A stretch of 64,000 nucleotides of DNA from positions 682,001 to 746,000 of the forward strand of contig JAIXMP010000021.1 of the NCBI GenBank assembly GCA_025677815.1, in the 5' to 3' direction. The DNA is from Phascolomyces articulosus (Eukaryota > Mucoromycota > Mucoromycetes > Mucorales > Lichtheimiaceae). Position 1 is the first letter of the stretch. Every line of letters begins with the position of its first letter. Positions 36,812-47,229 of this stretch are shown piece after piece. Below the pieces are notes generated by a model. That model saw nothing but the letters and a program-made list of their open reading frames with translations, searched no databases and was not told the DNA's origin. The position numbers and the translations under genes were made by a program.

Positions 36812-38172
36812 ATGAAGCATCATCAACAGCAACAACAACCACGTAAACGAACACGTACATCACCCAATCAACTTGCCGTGTTGGAAAACACATTTGCTGT
36901 CAATCCATCTCCTAATGGTCGCATGCGTGAACAACTTTCACGTCAGTTAGCCATGACAGAACGTTCAATACAAATTTGGTTTCAAAACCGTCGTGCTAAA
37001 GAAAAGAATCTTGCTAGACGAACATGTATTGCTCAAAACAGAATTTGGCGTATGCAGCAACTAGCTGCTGAAGCTGCTTCCAATGCTTGTCAACAGCACA
37101 ATTCCAAAGATCCACAGATGTATTATTATTATTACTATTATTATTACAATCAACAACAAACGGCTTCTTCTAGTAATAGTAATAGTAGTAATAGTAACCC
37201 TCATACCATGTTTGCGCATCCACCTCCTCCACCCCCTCCTCCACCACCGACTCAATTACGTGCTCATTCCATGGAACCAGGTACAACTTTACAACAGACA
37301 CAAGCACAACAACAAATTCGTCATCAACGTGGTGCTACCATGCCGATTCTTTCGACAGCTACTACAGCAGATGAATGGTCACCCACGGATGTTTTTCAAT
37401 CATGTAAATATATTGATTATATAACATCGTATATACTAGATGATTATATGCACGTTGATATCTAAATAACCTTTATTCCACGAAACAATACTCAAATTTT
37501 TCATGTCGTTCTATAGATCCAGTATTAAGCCAACATGGCTTTTCAATTGATACATTGGAAATTGGTACATGGAAACGAGTCATGTTACAACCCAATGATT
37601 TACAATGTTATTGCGATATGGTGCAACGAAATATGACATGGGTAATTCAAGATGGTTCTTATTCATTCAAAATGACTTTTGAATTGGATGCTGTGCAAGC
37701 CATTCAACTTGAACCCGTCACGAATGATCGTATCGAAATTCAACTCACATTGGATGAAAAGAAATCCAACACCATGGCATTTTATATGCATGATCCATTG
37801 AACGGCTGGACCCAGTGTCGCGATTTTACTCAAGATAAACAAGCAACTTCAGAAAAAATCCATCGTTTATCAGGTCCTGCATTGAATATTTGGAGTGAAT
37901 GGCAATCCCTTTTACAAAGTTTACCTGAATCGGATCCATTCCATCATAAAATGTTTATCACTACACATAACTCATCCTCTTTCCTTTCTTCTTCTCTTCA
38001 TCATCATCAGCATTCCTCAGTGCCTGGTGCTCCATCTATTACTACTACTACTGCTACTGCTACTTCTTTAAATAACACTACTACCAATGATACTATTACC
38101 ACAGATAGTGCATCGCCAGATATTCCAGATAACTCTGAAAACCCTACTATTGCGATTAGTATTAACCCCTGA
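36812..38172 (+). CDS. Homeodomain transcription factor (Phx1/Pho2-type fungal homeobox)
   Basis: Two exons, 36812-37403 and 37517-38172, give 415 residues. After a Gln run the homeodomain covers residues 10-66, with helix 3 IQIWFQNRRAKEK giving DNA contacts. A Gln/Tyr/Ser-rich region follows, with a ten-Pro run and a poly-Tyr run. Exon 2 opens with a conserved-looking globular module (IGTWKRVMLQPNDLQCYCDM, ... MTWVIQDGSYSFKMTFELDAVQAIQLEP), as seen C-terminal to the homeodomain in Phx1-like fungal proteins. A Ser/Thr-rich tail ends the protein. Nuclear regulator; members of this group act in nutrient limitation and stationary phase, which is only a family-level guess here. The ATG opens the frame right before the Gln run. 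Confidence 0.88.
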
Positions 38173-41009
38173 AATTTGTGAATTTTTATTTCCTTCTACT
38201 TTTTTGATTTTTTTTAGTTAGTGCTGTTCTTTTTTTTTTCTATTTTTTTTTCTAATCAATTGGAATAATATACCCAACGAACCTCCTTTTTTTTGGCTGT
38301 ACACTTTATTTTTCTCTTTGAGTTTCTATTTAACGTTAGTTTGTGTAATTCTTAGTTCGTTATTGATTCATGACATGTGCCATATGAAGGCAATAACTTC
38401 CCAGCTCGAACATATTATCAATGATTCCATTGCTAGCAGAAAAAAAAGGTACTAATTGAGTGACAATAATAGACATGATAGTAACAATTCAAAATCATGG
38501 TTGTTATGTTCAATCTACGTATGGGAAAAATAAAACACACTAGATTACAATAAGTCTTTTTTTTACATCAAAACTTGTCATTTTATGATGTTACGTCGAT
38601 GACGACAATGATATGATGGTGTTCATCTTTCTATCGTCCATTTTTTAATTTTATAATACGATCATTGTCCCCTTATTCCATTTATTTTGTGTAAGAAATA
38701 TATATAAAAAGTAGAACTGGGGACCTAGATCACTACTCAATTTTTCTTGTTTTTTCCCACAGAAGTAAAAAGATGATGAATTTTTATTTTTTGATAAAGA
38801 TGTCTTGTTAGTGTGATTCGTTAAAGAAGTTCTATTTGTCCGAATCGCGAAATATATTGAAAAAGGAATCAAGCATGATTCACTTTATTTTTTTTTTTAA
38901 AAAAAAACAAGATAAACACGAAAAATTCCCGGTCAAATAATTGAATTCTATTACCTCTTATTATTATGCCGTTGGTTTTTTTTTAGGGCTCGCCTAGTTT
39001 TGGCAAATATCAATTCTTCCGTATTGCTCTTCTTTATTTCTTGTACATCGTTACATGAAAAAAGGGATCATACTTCCATATGATTCAATTAGTGAAATTT
39101 ATTATTTTATTATTATTATTATTTTTTTATTTTACTAGACTGTCCAACATTAGTTTTCTATATTCCTTCCCCCCCCTTCTTCCCCACTCACTTTTTTTAC
39201 CCCATCTATCGGTTGATATAAAATATATTGTAATAAATAACTATTTTCTAAGTACTCATAACAACCAAAAATTTACTATAACAAATGATGATAGAGCAAA
39301 AAACATCCTGTGTATAATAATTATCACTCTTTATGATTGCTTTGGCATCATTACCTTGATTTATATAATGCACCATTGCTGCTCACTTTTTGCTAGTGTT
39401 CAAATGTCAAAATTCAATAGGTCTTTGATGCTGAATCATCTAAATGAAATGGGGACCACATTCATTTTCAAAAAAAAAAATACCTGAATAGGATTAAATC
39501 CTCCTAAATTTCTATATCCATATGCTGATTTCCCACTAGAAGATCACTTGTCCATTCTATTATCCAAAGTAATAACAATAAAAAGGTGAAAGAAAACAGT
39601 TAGCAACGTAATATATTATGAGACCCATTGTCATGAGATACAGTAATTATTCTTCTTATTATCATACGTAATGCAGTAATATTTTCTTACTGCTCTATTA
39701 TCAACAGAATCCAAATTATTATATAAACTTCGTCATCCACTCCTATACTTTACAATAATGAAATACGATCGACATCTCCATTAAACAAGAATATTATATA
39801 GAGGATGGATCAAAAAAATAAAAGAAACAGGATTGCATCATTTATCTAACATTCAAATTATCTTGACGTACAAAAAAAAATAATAAAATTGGTATCACAA
39901 ACAATTTTATAATTTCCAGATCTAATTTAAAGACTTTTTACTGCGCTCTTCTCAAAAGGAACAAGCTTTTCGAATTCAACTTTGTTATGTGGGTTGATCA
40001 TGTTTTTATTACCACCAATATTGTTCATCCATCAAAAATTAATTATATTCATTATTTAGGTGGATCACCCTACGTCTATTATTAAACCATTATGATGGAG
40101 AAAGTTTAACACTGTTGAAGAAGAATAAGAGGAAGAAGCGGAAAGAAAAAAATTTTCTAATACATTACATGTGTTACTATGATCCCAATGGCAGAAATAT
40201 ATATATATCAAAAGTGGAACAAGATGATACATATAATTACTAGTCTAGAATGCATTAGTTTTCGTTGTATGACGATGAACCGACATTACCCTTTTTAGTT
40301 TGAAATGTAGTATATATTTTAGTTTTATCATTCTCGAAACCCTTACTTCTTTTATAAAAGTTAAATTGGTTTGCGCCTTCTTGTTTTATTTATAGTAGAC
40401 ATATTTCCTTATAATGAAAATTAAGATAATGCTTACATATATACATATATATGTATATAATAAGATAAAAGGAGTATTAGATTCTATATATAAATAATAT
40501 AAAATATTTATAACTCAAATCTTCTACCTATATATTGAGGAGAAAATTGCATCATATAGTTAGTGTAATAGTATTGAATATTATAATAATGAATTTAATC
40601 AAATGCATATATCAAAAAAAAGTTAGAAGAAAAGTAACACATTTAATTATGTGTAGGTGACGATAATTGAGAAAGAAGAAGAACCAAATAGAAGAAATCA
40701 GGGTCTTGTCATTTTTAAATTACTTGGTGTAGAAGTATAAGTACACAGAAATTATTATAGCTGTAGTAGCAGTTAATGTTATTTTTTTTATTGATCTTAT
40801 CAAATTTATGTGAGAATATTTAGGTAATCGTTTTACTGAAGCAAGTGCTTAAAAAAGTAGATGAAAGATCCATATGGGAATAAAAATCCAAGGGTAATCC
40901 GACCTTCTCAATAAGTGTTCAGATTGATATATAACCGATAAAATTAAAATCAGAGTTATTCAATGGGAAATTTTGGTATTGGTTTAATATTTATCTTTGA
41001 TTACACCAA

Positions 41010-41165
41010 AATAACTTGAGCCACAAAGGCTTTGAACGCATTTACAAGTTACAACTGGACTCTAGGCAAATGCAGAAAACTAGCCTATAGGTAATAAATG
41101 ACTCAACCAAAATGATTCAGCCAGAAGGGACCTGAACTAAAAGGGATTTGAACCACAAGGTACGG
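41010..41165. repeat. Degenerate short repeat, possible element remnant
   Basis: Variants of an approximate unit, GCCANAAGGNNNTGAAC, recur three to four times (around 41018, 41120, 41145 and 41155). The stretch is GC-richer than its flanks. No known element recognised. Confidence 0.35.
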
Positions 41166-41172
41166 GTTGCTA

Positions 41173-41209
41173 GGCACGCTCACCTTGTTTCACGCGTTTG
41201 ATGCGTGCC
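41173..41209. repeat. 7-bp inverted repeat GGCACGC / GCGTGCC
   Basis: Perfect 7-bp arms flank 23 bases that contain ACGCGT. It could form a hairpin or be the end of a small mobile element; nothing decides between them. Confidence 0.35.
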
Positions 41210-41544
41210 AGTATTGTTGCTAAGATTTTTTCTAAAAAAATAGTATTCCTGAAATAATAAAAAAAGAACGTTAATATTAACTGTTACTAACCCAACACTG
41301 CTACCAAGCTATAATTATTTCATTTCATTTACCTACGATCCGCTTGTTTAACAGGGAAAAGAGGAAAAACGGAACTTCGTAAGTCGCTTAGTGGAAAGCT
41401 TAAAACTGCTTGCTGTTATTAAATTTATTAGCATTGTGGATTTGACAGCCAAAAAAAAAAAGAAAGATTCTCCTACATATTGCCTTTTTCTGTTTTTCTA
41501 TATTATGTTTATTATAACGATAAATTATGTATATTTAATACTAT

Positions 41545-43115
41545 CTAGGCTATCAATCTCTTTTTTTTGACCTTTGTTAGGCGGCTCTTTAGAGTGTTGA
41601 TTATGTTTTCTTCTGTTATATCGGATAGTTTACGATGTCTAACTATGTGATAAATAATTTGTTCTTTTGCGTCTCTGTAGTGTTGCATGAGCGTATATTT
41701 TTGTAAAACTCCCAGCACCTCACTTGAGTAATACGGGAGAAAAAAAACCCCTTCTTCTTGCAAATTAATCGAATACTCTTCAGGACAACCTGGTTATTAC
41801 CTATCATTGTTATCATAATGGATTTTGTAGTGATAACATTTTTTTTATATAAATTATTATTTATTAGTAATTAGTAATAATAACAAAAAATAAAAAGTGT
41901 CTGAAGAAATCTATATATATATATTCATCTGCATTATGATACTACCAATGATATATATATACGCACTTCGTTCACAAGCAATCTGTGAATACATGTATTG
42001 TACAACCGCTAATCCAAGAGCATCTTCAGACGGTAATATCGATAATTCTTTGTTGTAATACTGTATACCAATTACAAGATTGCTGTATACAAAAAGTAAA
42101 GTGTCACTCTATAGTTGAGCTTATAGGTCTTTTTTTTTCTGATAAAAGTAGTATTGTTGTTCTCAATTTAAATATGCATAAAGCCGATTGCTTATAATAA
42201 AACAATGCCAGGTGTAATTTGACAGAAAGTCCAAATTGTTTATTATTTATGACACTATATACCGTATAGTATACATTCATCACACTATCATATCTATATT
42301 GAAAATAAACAGCATTTATCTGCTATAGAATTACTTATAGTATTTAACAGTAACTAGATCAAAGTGACGACAAATGGGATGTTAATAATTTCTCATACGT
42401 AAGAAAAATATATAGCAAGGCCCAACATAGTGATCCCTATGCTATTAATCGAGCATCATTTCTTATACTAAGCATACCAGTTTGTGGATCTTGGCTAATT
42501 ATTTCAAAGCGTTTCATACAGGTAATAACCGATTATAAATAAATGACAACATACCATGATGTTTATAATGGAGAGCCGTTTTTTGGAGTATTAGCACGCC
42601 TTTTTTCATCAAAATCTGGGACCCAAGCCTAGCTTTTCCCACAGTCCTGACCCTCAAATTGACATTTATGCTAAAGTGTATTACCGAAAAGAGCAACTAT
42701 TACGTAGTATTGTTGTTTTTGCATATGAAAGGGCGTTTTTGAAATGCTGTTGTATAGTATTTTTTTAGGTTGATTCTAAACAAAAAAAAGTGAGTATGAC
42801 AATCATGCATTACTGTAGTCAAGAATAACAATCTATCGATGATCTATTCTCCCTTGTTTGATTCGTGTTGCTGAGATAGAAGAGTATGAGGTTTTTGATG
42901 CAAAGAAAAAAAAAAGAAGACAAGGGAGTATAATAATATGTGTTGCTGCATGTAAACTAAAACAGACGCTGATTCGCTGTAATATAATCCGTTTTTGTTT
43001 GGTGCGGATTTCCATTGCGCAAACTAAGCCGTAAGAACAAACTGCCTTGATTATACTGTCTATTTTTGTTCTTGGTGTAAGCAATGATATCAAATAATAT
43101 TGGGTTTTTATTTTC
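41545..43115 (-). pseudogene. Decayed or fragmentary gene, possibly FERM-domain-like
   Basis: Minus-strand pieces read as real protein. 42108-41967 and 41789-41545 join through a clean intron (phase 1, CAG acceptor) into about 129 residues. These include NLVIGIQYYNKELSILPSED, ALGLAVVQYMYSQIA and HRKLSDITEENIINTLK, ending at a stop. Upstream 42230-42109 (FKLRTTILLLSEKK...) seems to continue the same fold but is one base out of frame. Further upstream, 42517-42437 (MKRFEIISQDPQTGML...) and a segment around 42680-42560 are interrupted by stops. The spacing of Leu-Leu-Tyr, then Leu-Pro-Ser-Glu-Asp-Ala-Leu-x-Leu-Ala, recalls the F2 lobe of FERM domains. That identification is a weak inference. A badly modelled functional gene remains possible. 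Confidence 0.4.
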
Positions 43116-44255
43116 ACTTGTTCCGAAACGTTTTAATGATAAATTGATGACACTATCGCGTTATATTTAAATGGAAGAATGAAAACTCTCTGTCTCCTTT
43201 TTTTTTATGCTGAATGCACTTACATTTCAGCATCACTATCAATGTAGATGAGAAAAAAAATAAAGACCACATCGTTTCGCGCTTGACCTTTTAAGGTTAC
43301 GACCCGACTCCTTGGCTTTCATCAACAAAGGGGGGAAGGAAAGAAGTTTGAAAGCCCGTTCAACCTTTGATTATATCACTTTGTACTTACTCTCCTTCTT
43401 GTATATTTCAAATAATGATATTTATTGAGAGAAATCAACTTTGTAGGAGAATACGTTATCTATTTTATGATGATTCTTTTTTTTTGTGGGATGTTTTAGT
43501 ACCATCTATTATTTATTATGTTATTGTGTGTGTCACAGAGAAATAGTAAGTTGGGAAAAGCGTACTAAATAAATTGCGCCACTTGTAGGTTGAACTATGT
43601 TATAAATGCATGATGGATATACAAAAGAGCAGAAAATTAATTAAATAGTACTTTTTTTATTATTATTCAAAAAGATGTATAATATGAAATTGACAGCAAA
43701 TGATCAATATAACTGTTAGTGATGAGTAGAAGGGTGGGGGATGATATATACCAACTTGTACAGCTCAGTTTTTTTTCTTTGGTAGAAAATAAAAAAAAAT
43801 AGAGGGAGTCTGGATTTTTTTTTTGTTGTTTCATTCACCAGTAATGCAAACGCGTCATGTCGCGTGATTGACACTATTTTATCCATCAAACAGCTTTTTT
43901 TTTTCTATCAAACAATAAAAACTACTACCACACTCAAATCAAGAAGAAGATAAGAAAATAAAAAATAATAATAAAAAAAGAAATCTCCGTTTTTTTAAAA
44001 CGGAGGTAAATAAAAAGAAGTGTGTTGTTATTAATTGATGTGTGTTTATTAAGAACGACTCACCGAAATGGTAGTGTGGGTATTGAAAGATGTGTATAAA
44101 ATGTATGGATTGAAGAACACACGTATTACTCTGTTTTTTAAAAGTCAGTTTTTCCTTTGGGTTCTATTTTAGTCCACGCTTATTTAAAAGGGCTTATTTT
44201 TTGCGATCCTCTTAAAAAAAACAAGTTTTTTCTTCTTTGTATCTCCAAAAAAAAA
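43116..44255. other. Intergenic, cyclophilin upstream region
   Basis: No coding signal. Contains a hairpin at 43985-44005, an ACCTTTTAAGGT palindrome near 43287 and an A-rich leader just before the cyclophilin ATG. Confidence 0.5.
43985..44005. other. Perfect 9-bp stem, 3-nt loop hairpin
   Basis: CTCCGTTTT pairs with AAAACGGAG around a TTT loop, about 250 bases upstream of the cyclophilin start. It may be a regulatory site; no family recognised. Confidence 0.45.
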
Positions 44256-45260
44256 ATGTCTAACCCTAAGGTAAGAATAATCTATGATGATGTACTTCTT
44301 TTCTATAAGAAAGAAACTAATAAGAATGAATTTATTTAGGTCTTCTTCGATGTCTCTATTGGTGGCCAACCCGCTGGTCGCATCACCATGGAATTGGTAA
44401 GTTTTTGTTGTTGTTTTATACTGTAGTTTTTTTTCGTTTTCATCATGATTTGTTCAATATACCTTACCAATTTCGAAAAAAAAAAATTATTATTATATCG
44501 ATAGTTTGCCGATGTTGTCCCTAAGACTGCTGAAAACTTCCGTGCTTTGTGTACCGGTGAAAAGGGCTTCGGTTACAAGGGTAGCATCTTCCATCGCGTC
44601 ATCCCTGACTTCATGCTTCAAGGTGGTGACTTCACCAACTTCAACGGTACTGGTGGCAAATCCATCTATGGTAAGTTCTTTATATATATGGGGAGAGAAA
44701 GGATTTATAAGCGATAGACAGATAAAGCATACTCTCGTGTAGTGGAGTAAATTGCTATTGTTTGTTTGGTAAAAGGAAAAAGGTTGTGCAAATATGAATA
44801 TTGTTCTTTAATATCATTATCATTAATTTTTTAGGCAACAAGTTCGCTGATGAAAACTTCCAATTGAAGCACACTGGTCCTGGTCTTCTCTCCATGGCTA
44901 ATGCTGGTCCTAACACCAACGGTTCCCAATTTTTCATCACCACTGTCACCACCTCTTGGTTGGATGGCAAGCACGTCGTCTTTGGCCGTGTCATTGACGG
45001 GTACGTAATTCTCAATTTTTTTGGGGGGAGGAGGGGGAGATATATACAGGGAAAAATAAATGGAAAGAGAGGAGGTGTTGTTGAGTTATATATACTTGTA
45101 TACACAAACACACAAAGAAAACAAAGCCAGTTATTTACTAAAATAACTCTTCTTCATAATGATTAATAGTATGGATGTTGTCAAGACCGTTGAAAAGCGT
45201 GGTTCCCAAACTGGCCGTACCACCGCTGAAATCAAGATCGAAAACAGCGGTCAATTGTAA
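44256..45260 (+). CDS. CPR1: Cyclophilin A (peptidyl-prolyl cis-trans isomerase)
   Basis: Five exons (44256-44270, 44340-44396, 44505-44670, 44835-45000, 45170-45260) give 164 residues, the size of single-domain cytosolic cyclophilins. Catalytic and cyclosporin-binding residues are present: [15 protein letters not shown] (Arg, Phe, Gln), [16 protein letters not shown], and [10 protein letters not shown] with the Trp that contacts cyclosporin A. There is no signal peptide or extra domain. Exon 1 codes only five residues (MSNPK). Codon choice is biased to C-ending codons, like the peroxiredoxin, suggesting strong expression. Known role: protein folding and target of cyclosporin A. The HDHD2-like gene follows on the same strand 322 bases downstream. 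Confidence 0.97.
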
Positions 45261-45582
45261 ATTGCCTCTTTCTTATCATCGTTTTAATCTTTTTACTTGT
45301 TTCATGATAAAATAATAATAAAAAAAACCATTTGCATGTCTTGATGCTTTTTTACGTGCCCATGTAAAAAAAAAGTTGTAAAAAAAATTTTGCATTACGT
45401 GTCAGATGAAGTCATTCGTCATTTTAGTAAAATCTTTTTTTATATGTGTGTGTGGACTATCTCTCTTTTTTTGGGGGAGTTGATGGTTTTGGGGGGTGAC
45501 ACCTCTTTTTTTTACGGGTGCACTCGCATGGTATAAACTTTTTGCTTTTTTTTTTTTTTGTAAGCATAGAAAGTTTGACACT
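45261..45582. other. Short intergenic, cyclophilin 3' end / HDHD2-like promoter
   Basis: Holds a likely polyadenylation region (AATAATAATAAAAA near 45312) and a TATAAAC element near 45533, about 50 bases before the next ATG. Confidence 0.5.
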
Positions 45583-46905
45583 ATGGCTGTAAAAGCATTA
45601 CTCATTGACTTGAGTGGTACCATTCATATTGATGCTAAAGCCATTCCAGGTGCAGTTGAAGCTGTACACAAATTAAGAGCAAGCAAGATTCCTTTCCGGT
45701 AAGGAAAAATACTTCTTTCTATGAACAGCTATTTTTTTTCTTCTTCTCTTGGGTCAATATATTTATTGACTTGCTTATCTTAGCTTTGCAACCAATACAA
45801 CAAAGACATCTTCGCGTAAACTTGTAGATAAATTAAATGCCCTCGGATTCAATGTGAATGAAAATGAAGTATTTACATCATTATCTGCCTGTCGCGATAG
45901 CATTAGTCACTTGAGGTTTGGGAATTTTTCTTTTAGTTATAGAATATATGTATTTATTGATGGATTGATTGAAATGAAAAAAATAAAAATAAAGATACAT
46001 CAATAACTTATTTAAAGGCCAATATCTCCTTAACACGGTTTAAACCAGACCTCTTTTATTGATGGAAGATGCAGCTCTTGATGAGTTTAAAGGCATTGAT
46101 ACGCATGATCCAAATGCTGTTGTAGTAGGACTTGCACCTTCAAAGTTTCGTTACGATTATGTAAGTTCTTCATTTATCAAGTTGTTTATTCTTATGATGA
46201 TAAACACAGTGTTATTGCGTAGACAGCTAGTATTGTTTTACCGAGATAACTCATCCTAACTTTTCTTTTTTTAAAAAAAGATGAACGAGGCGTTTAGATT
46301 ATTGATCAATAATCCATCCATACCATTAATTGCCGTCCATAAAGCCAAATATTTTGCTGATAAAGATGAAAAGTTATCTATGGGACCAGGTGGATTTGTA
46401 GAAGCTTTAGAATACGCAACAGGCACCAAAGCATCCATTGTGGGTAAACCAACAAAAAGCTTCTTTGAATTGGCATTGAAACAAATGTAAGTAAAATACC
46501 CATTTTTGGGTTAGGTGAAAGATAGTAAAATATATGATTTATTATTATCAAATGTATATACACACACGCGCGTTATTGAACAATAATTTATAGTGGAATG
46601 CAGGATAATCCAGAAAATGTGGCAATGATTGGTGATGATGTGAATAATGATTTAGGTGGTGGCGCACTAGAATTAGGATTACACCGGTATCTTGGTAAGA
46701 ACAAAAAGGATGATAAAGTGATTATCAACAATAAACATATTATTAATTTTCATTGAAACGTACTTGATACATACCTCATTCTATATTAATAGTACGTACT
46801 GGTAAATATCGTCCTGGTGATGAAGAGAAAGCCGATACCAAAAATCTTGTAGTATTTGATTCAGTTGTTCAAGCTATTGAAGAAGTATTGAAGGCAAACT
46901 CATAA
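45583..46905 (+). CDS. HDHD2-like HAD-superfamily hydrolase
   Basis: Six exons (45583-45698, 45784-45915, 46049-46160, 46281-46486, 46594-46694, 46793-46905) give 259 residues, the same length as human HDHD2. Motif I is LIDLSGTIHI near the N-terminus, with the nucleophile Asp9. Its second motif-I position is Ser, as in HDHD2/PHYHD-like members. Other motifs are FATNTTKTS (motif II), the cap-region GLAPSKFRYDYMNEAF, GKPTKSFFELAL with the motif III Lys, and MIGDDVNNDLGG (motif IV). The capping domain is type C2. Cellular substrate is unknown for the family. This gene type is common in animals and early fungi. The acceptor of exon 3 at 46048 was picked because the alternative AG upstream runs into a stop. 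Confidence 0.92.
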
Positions 46906-47229
46906 TAGAAATAACAACAAAAAAAAAGTAATGCAAACTGTTGCACCAAATTTGGAGACAACGCTTTAGCTTTTATTACTCTTTTTTTTTTTTTCCTCTC
47001 TTCAAAAAATAATAACTCTTTCAAAATATATATAACAAACTCGTGTCATCTAGATTCGACACCCATTTTATACTTTTTTTTTCGTCTTTTTTTTTTCTCT
47101 TTCTCTCTCTCCTTCTTGTTCTTTCTTTTTTTTTTTTAATTGAGAAAAAAACGAATAGGGGAAAAAGAAGTTTTTTTTTCTTTTTTTGGTTTTTTCCCTT
47201 TTATCAGCACAACTATTTTAAATATTTAA
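46906..47229. other. Short intergenic, dynactin promoter
   Basis: Very T-rich leader (47070-47200) ahead of the dynactin ATG; no further element recognised. Confidence 0.5.

Larger units (their letters stand above)
38173..41544. other. Gene-poor stretch
   Basis: AT-rich, with no supportable frame. Near its right end, 41010-41210 contains a degenerate short repeat and an inverted repeat, listed separately. Confidence 0.55.
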
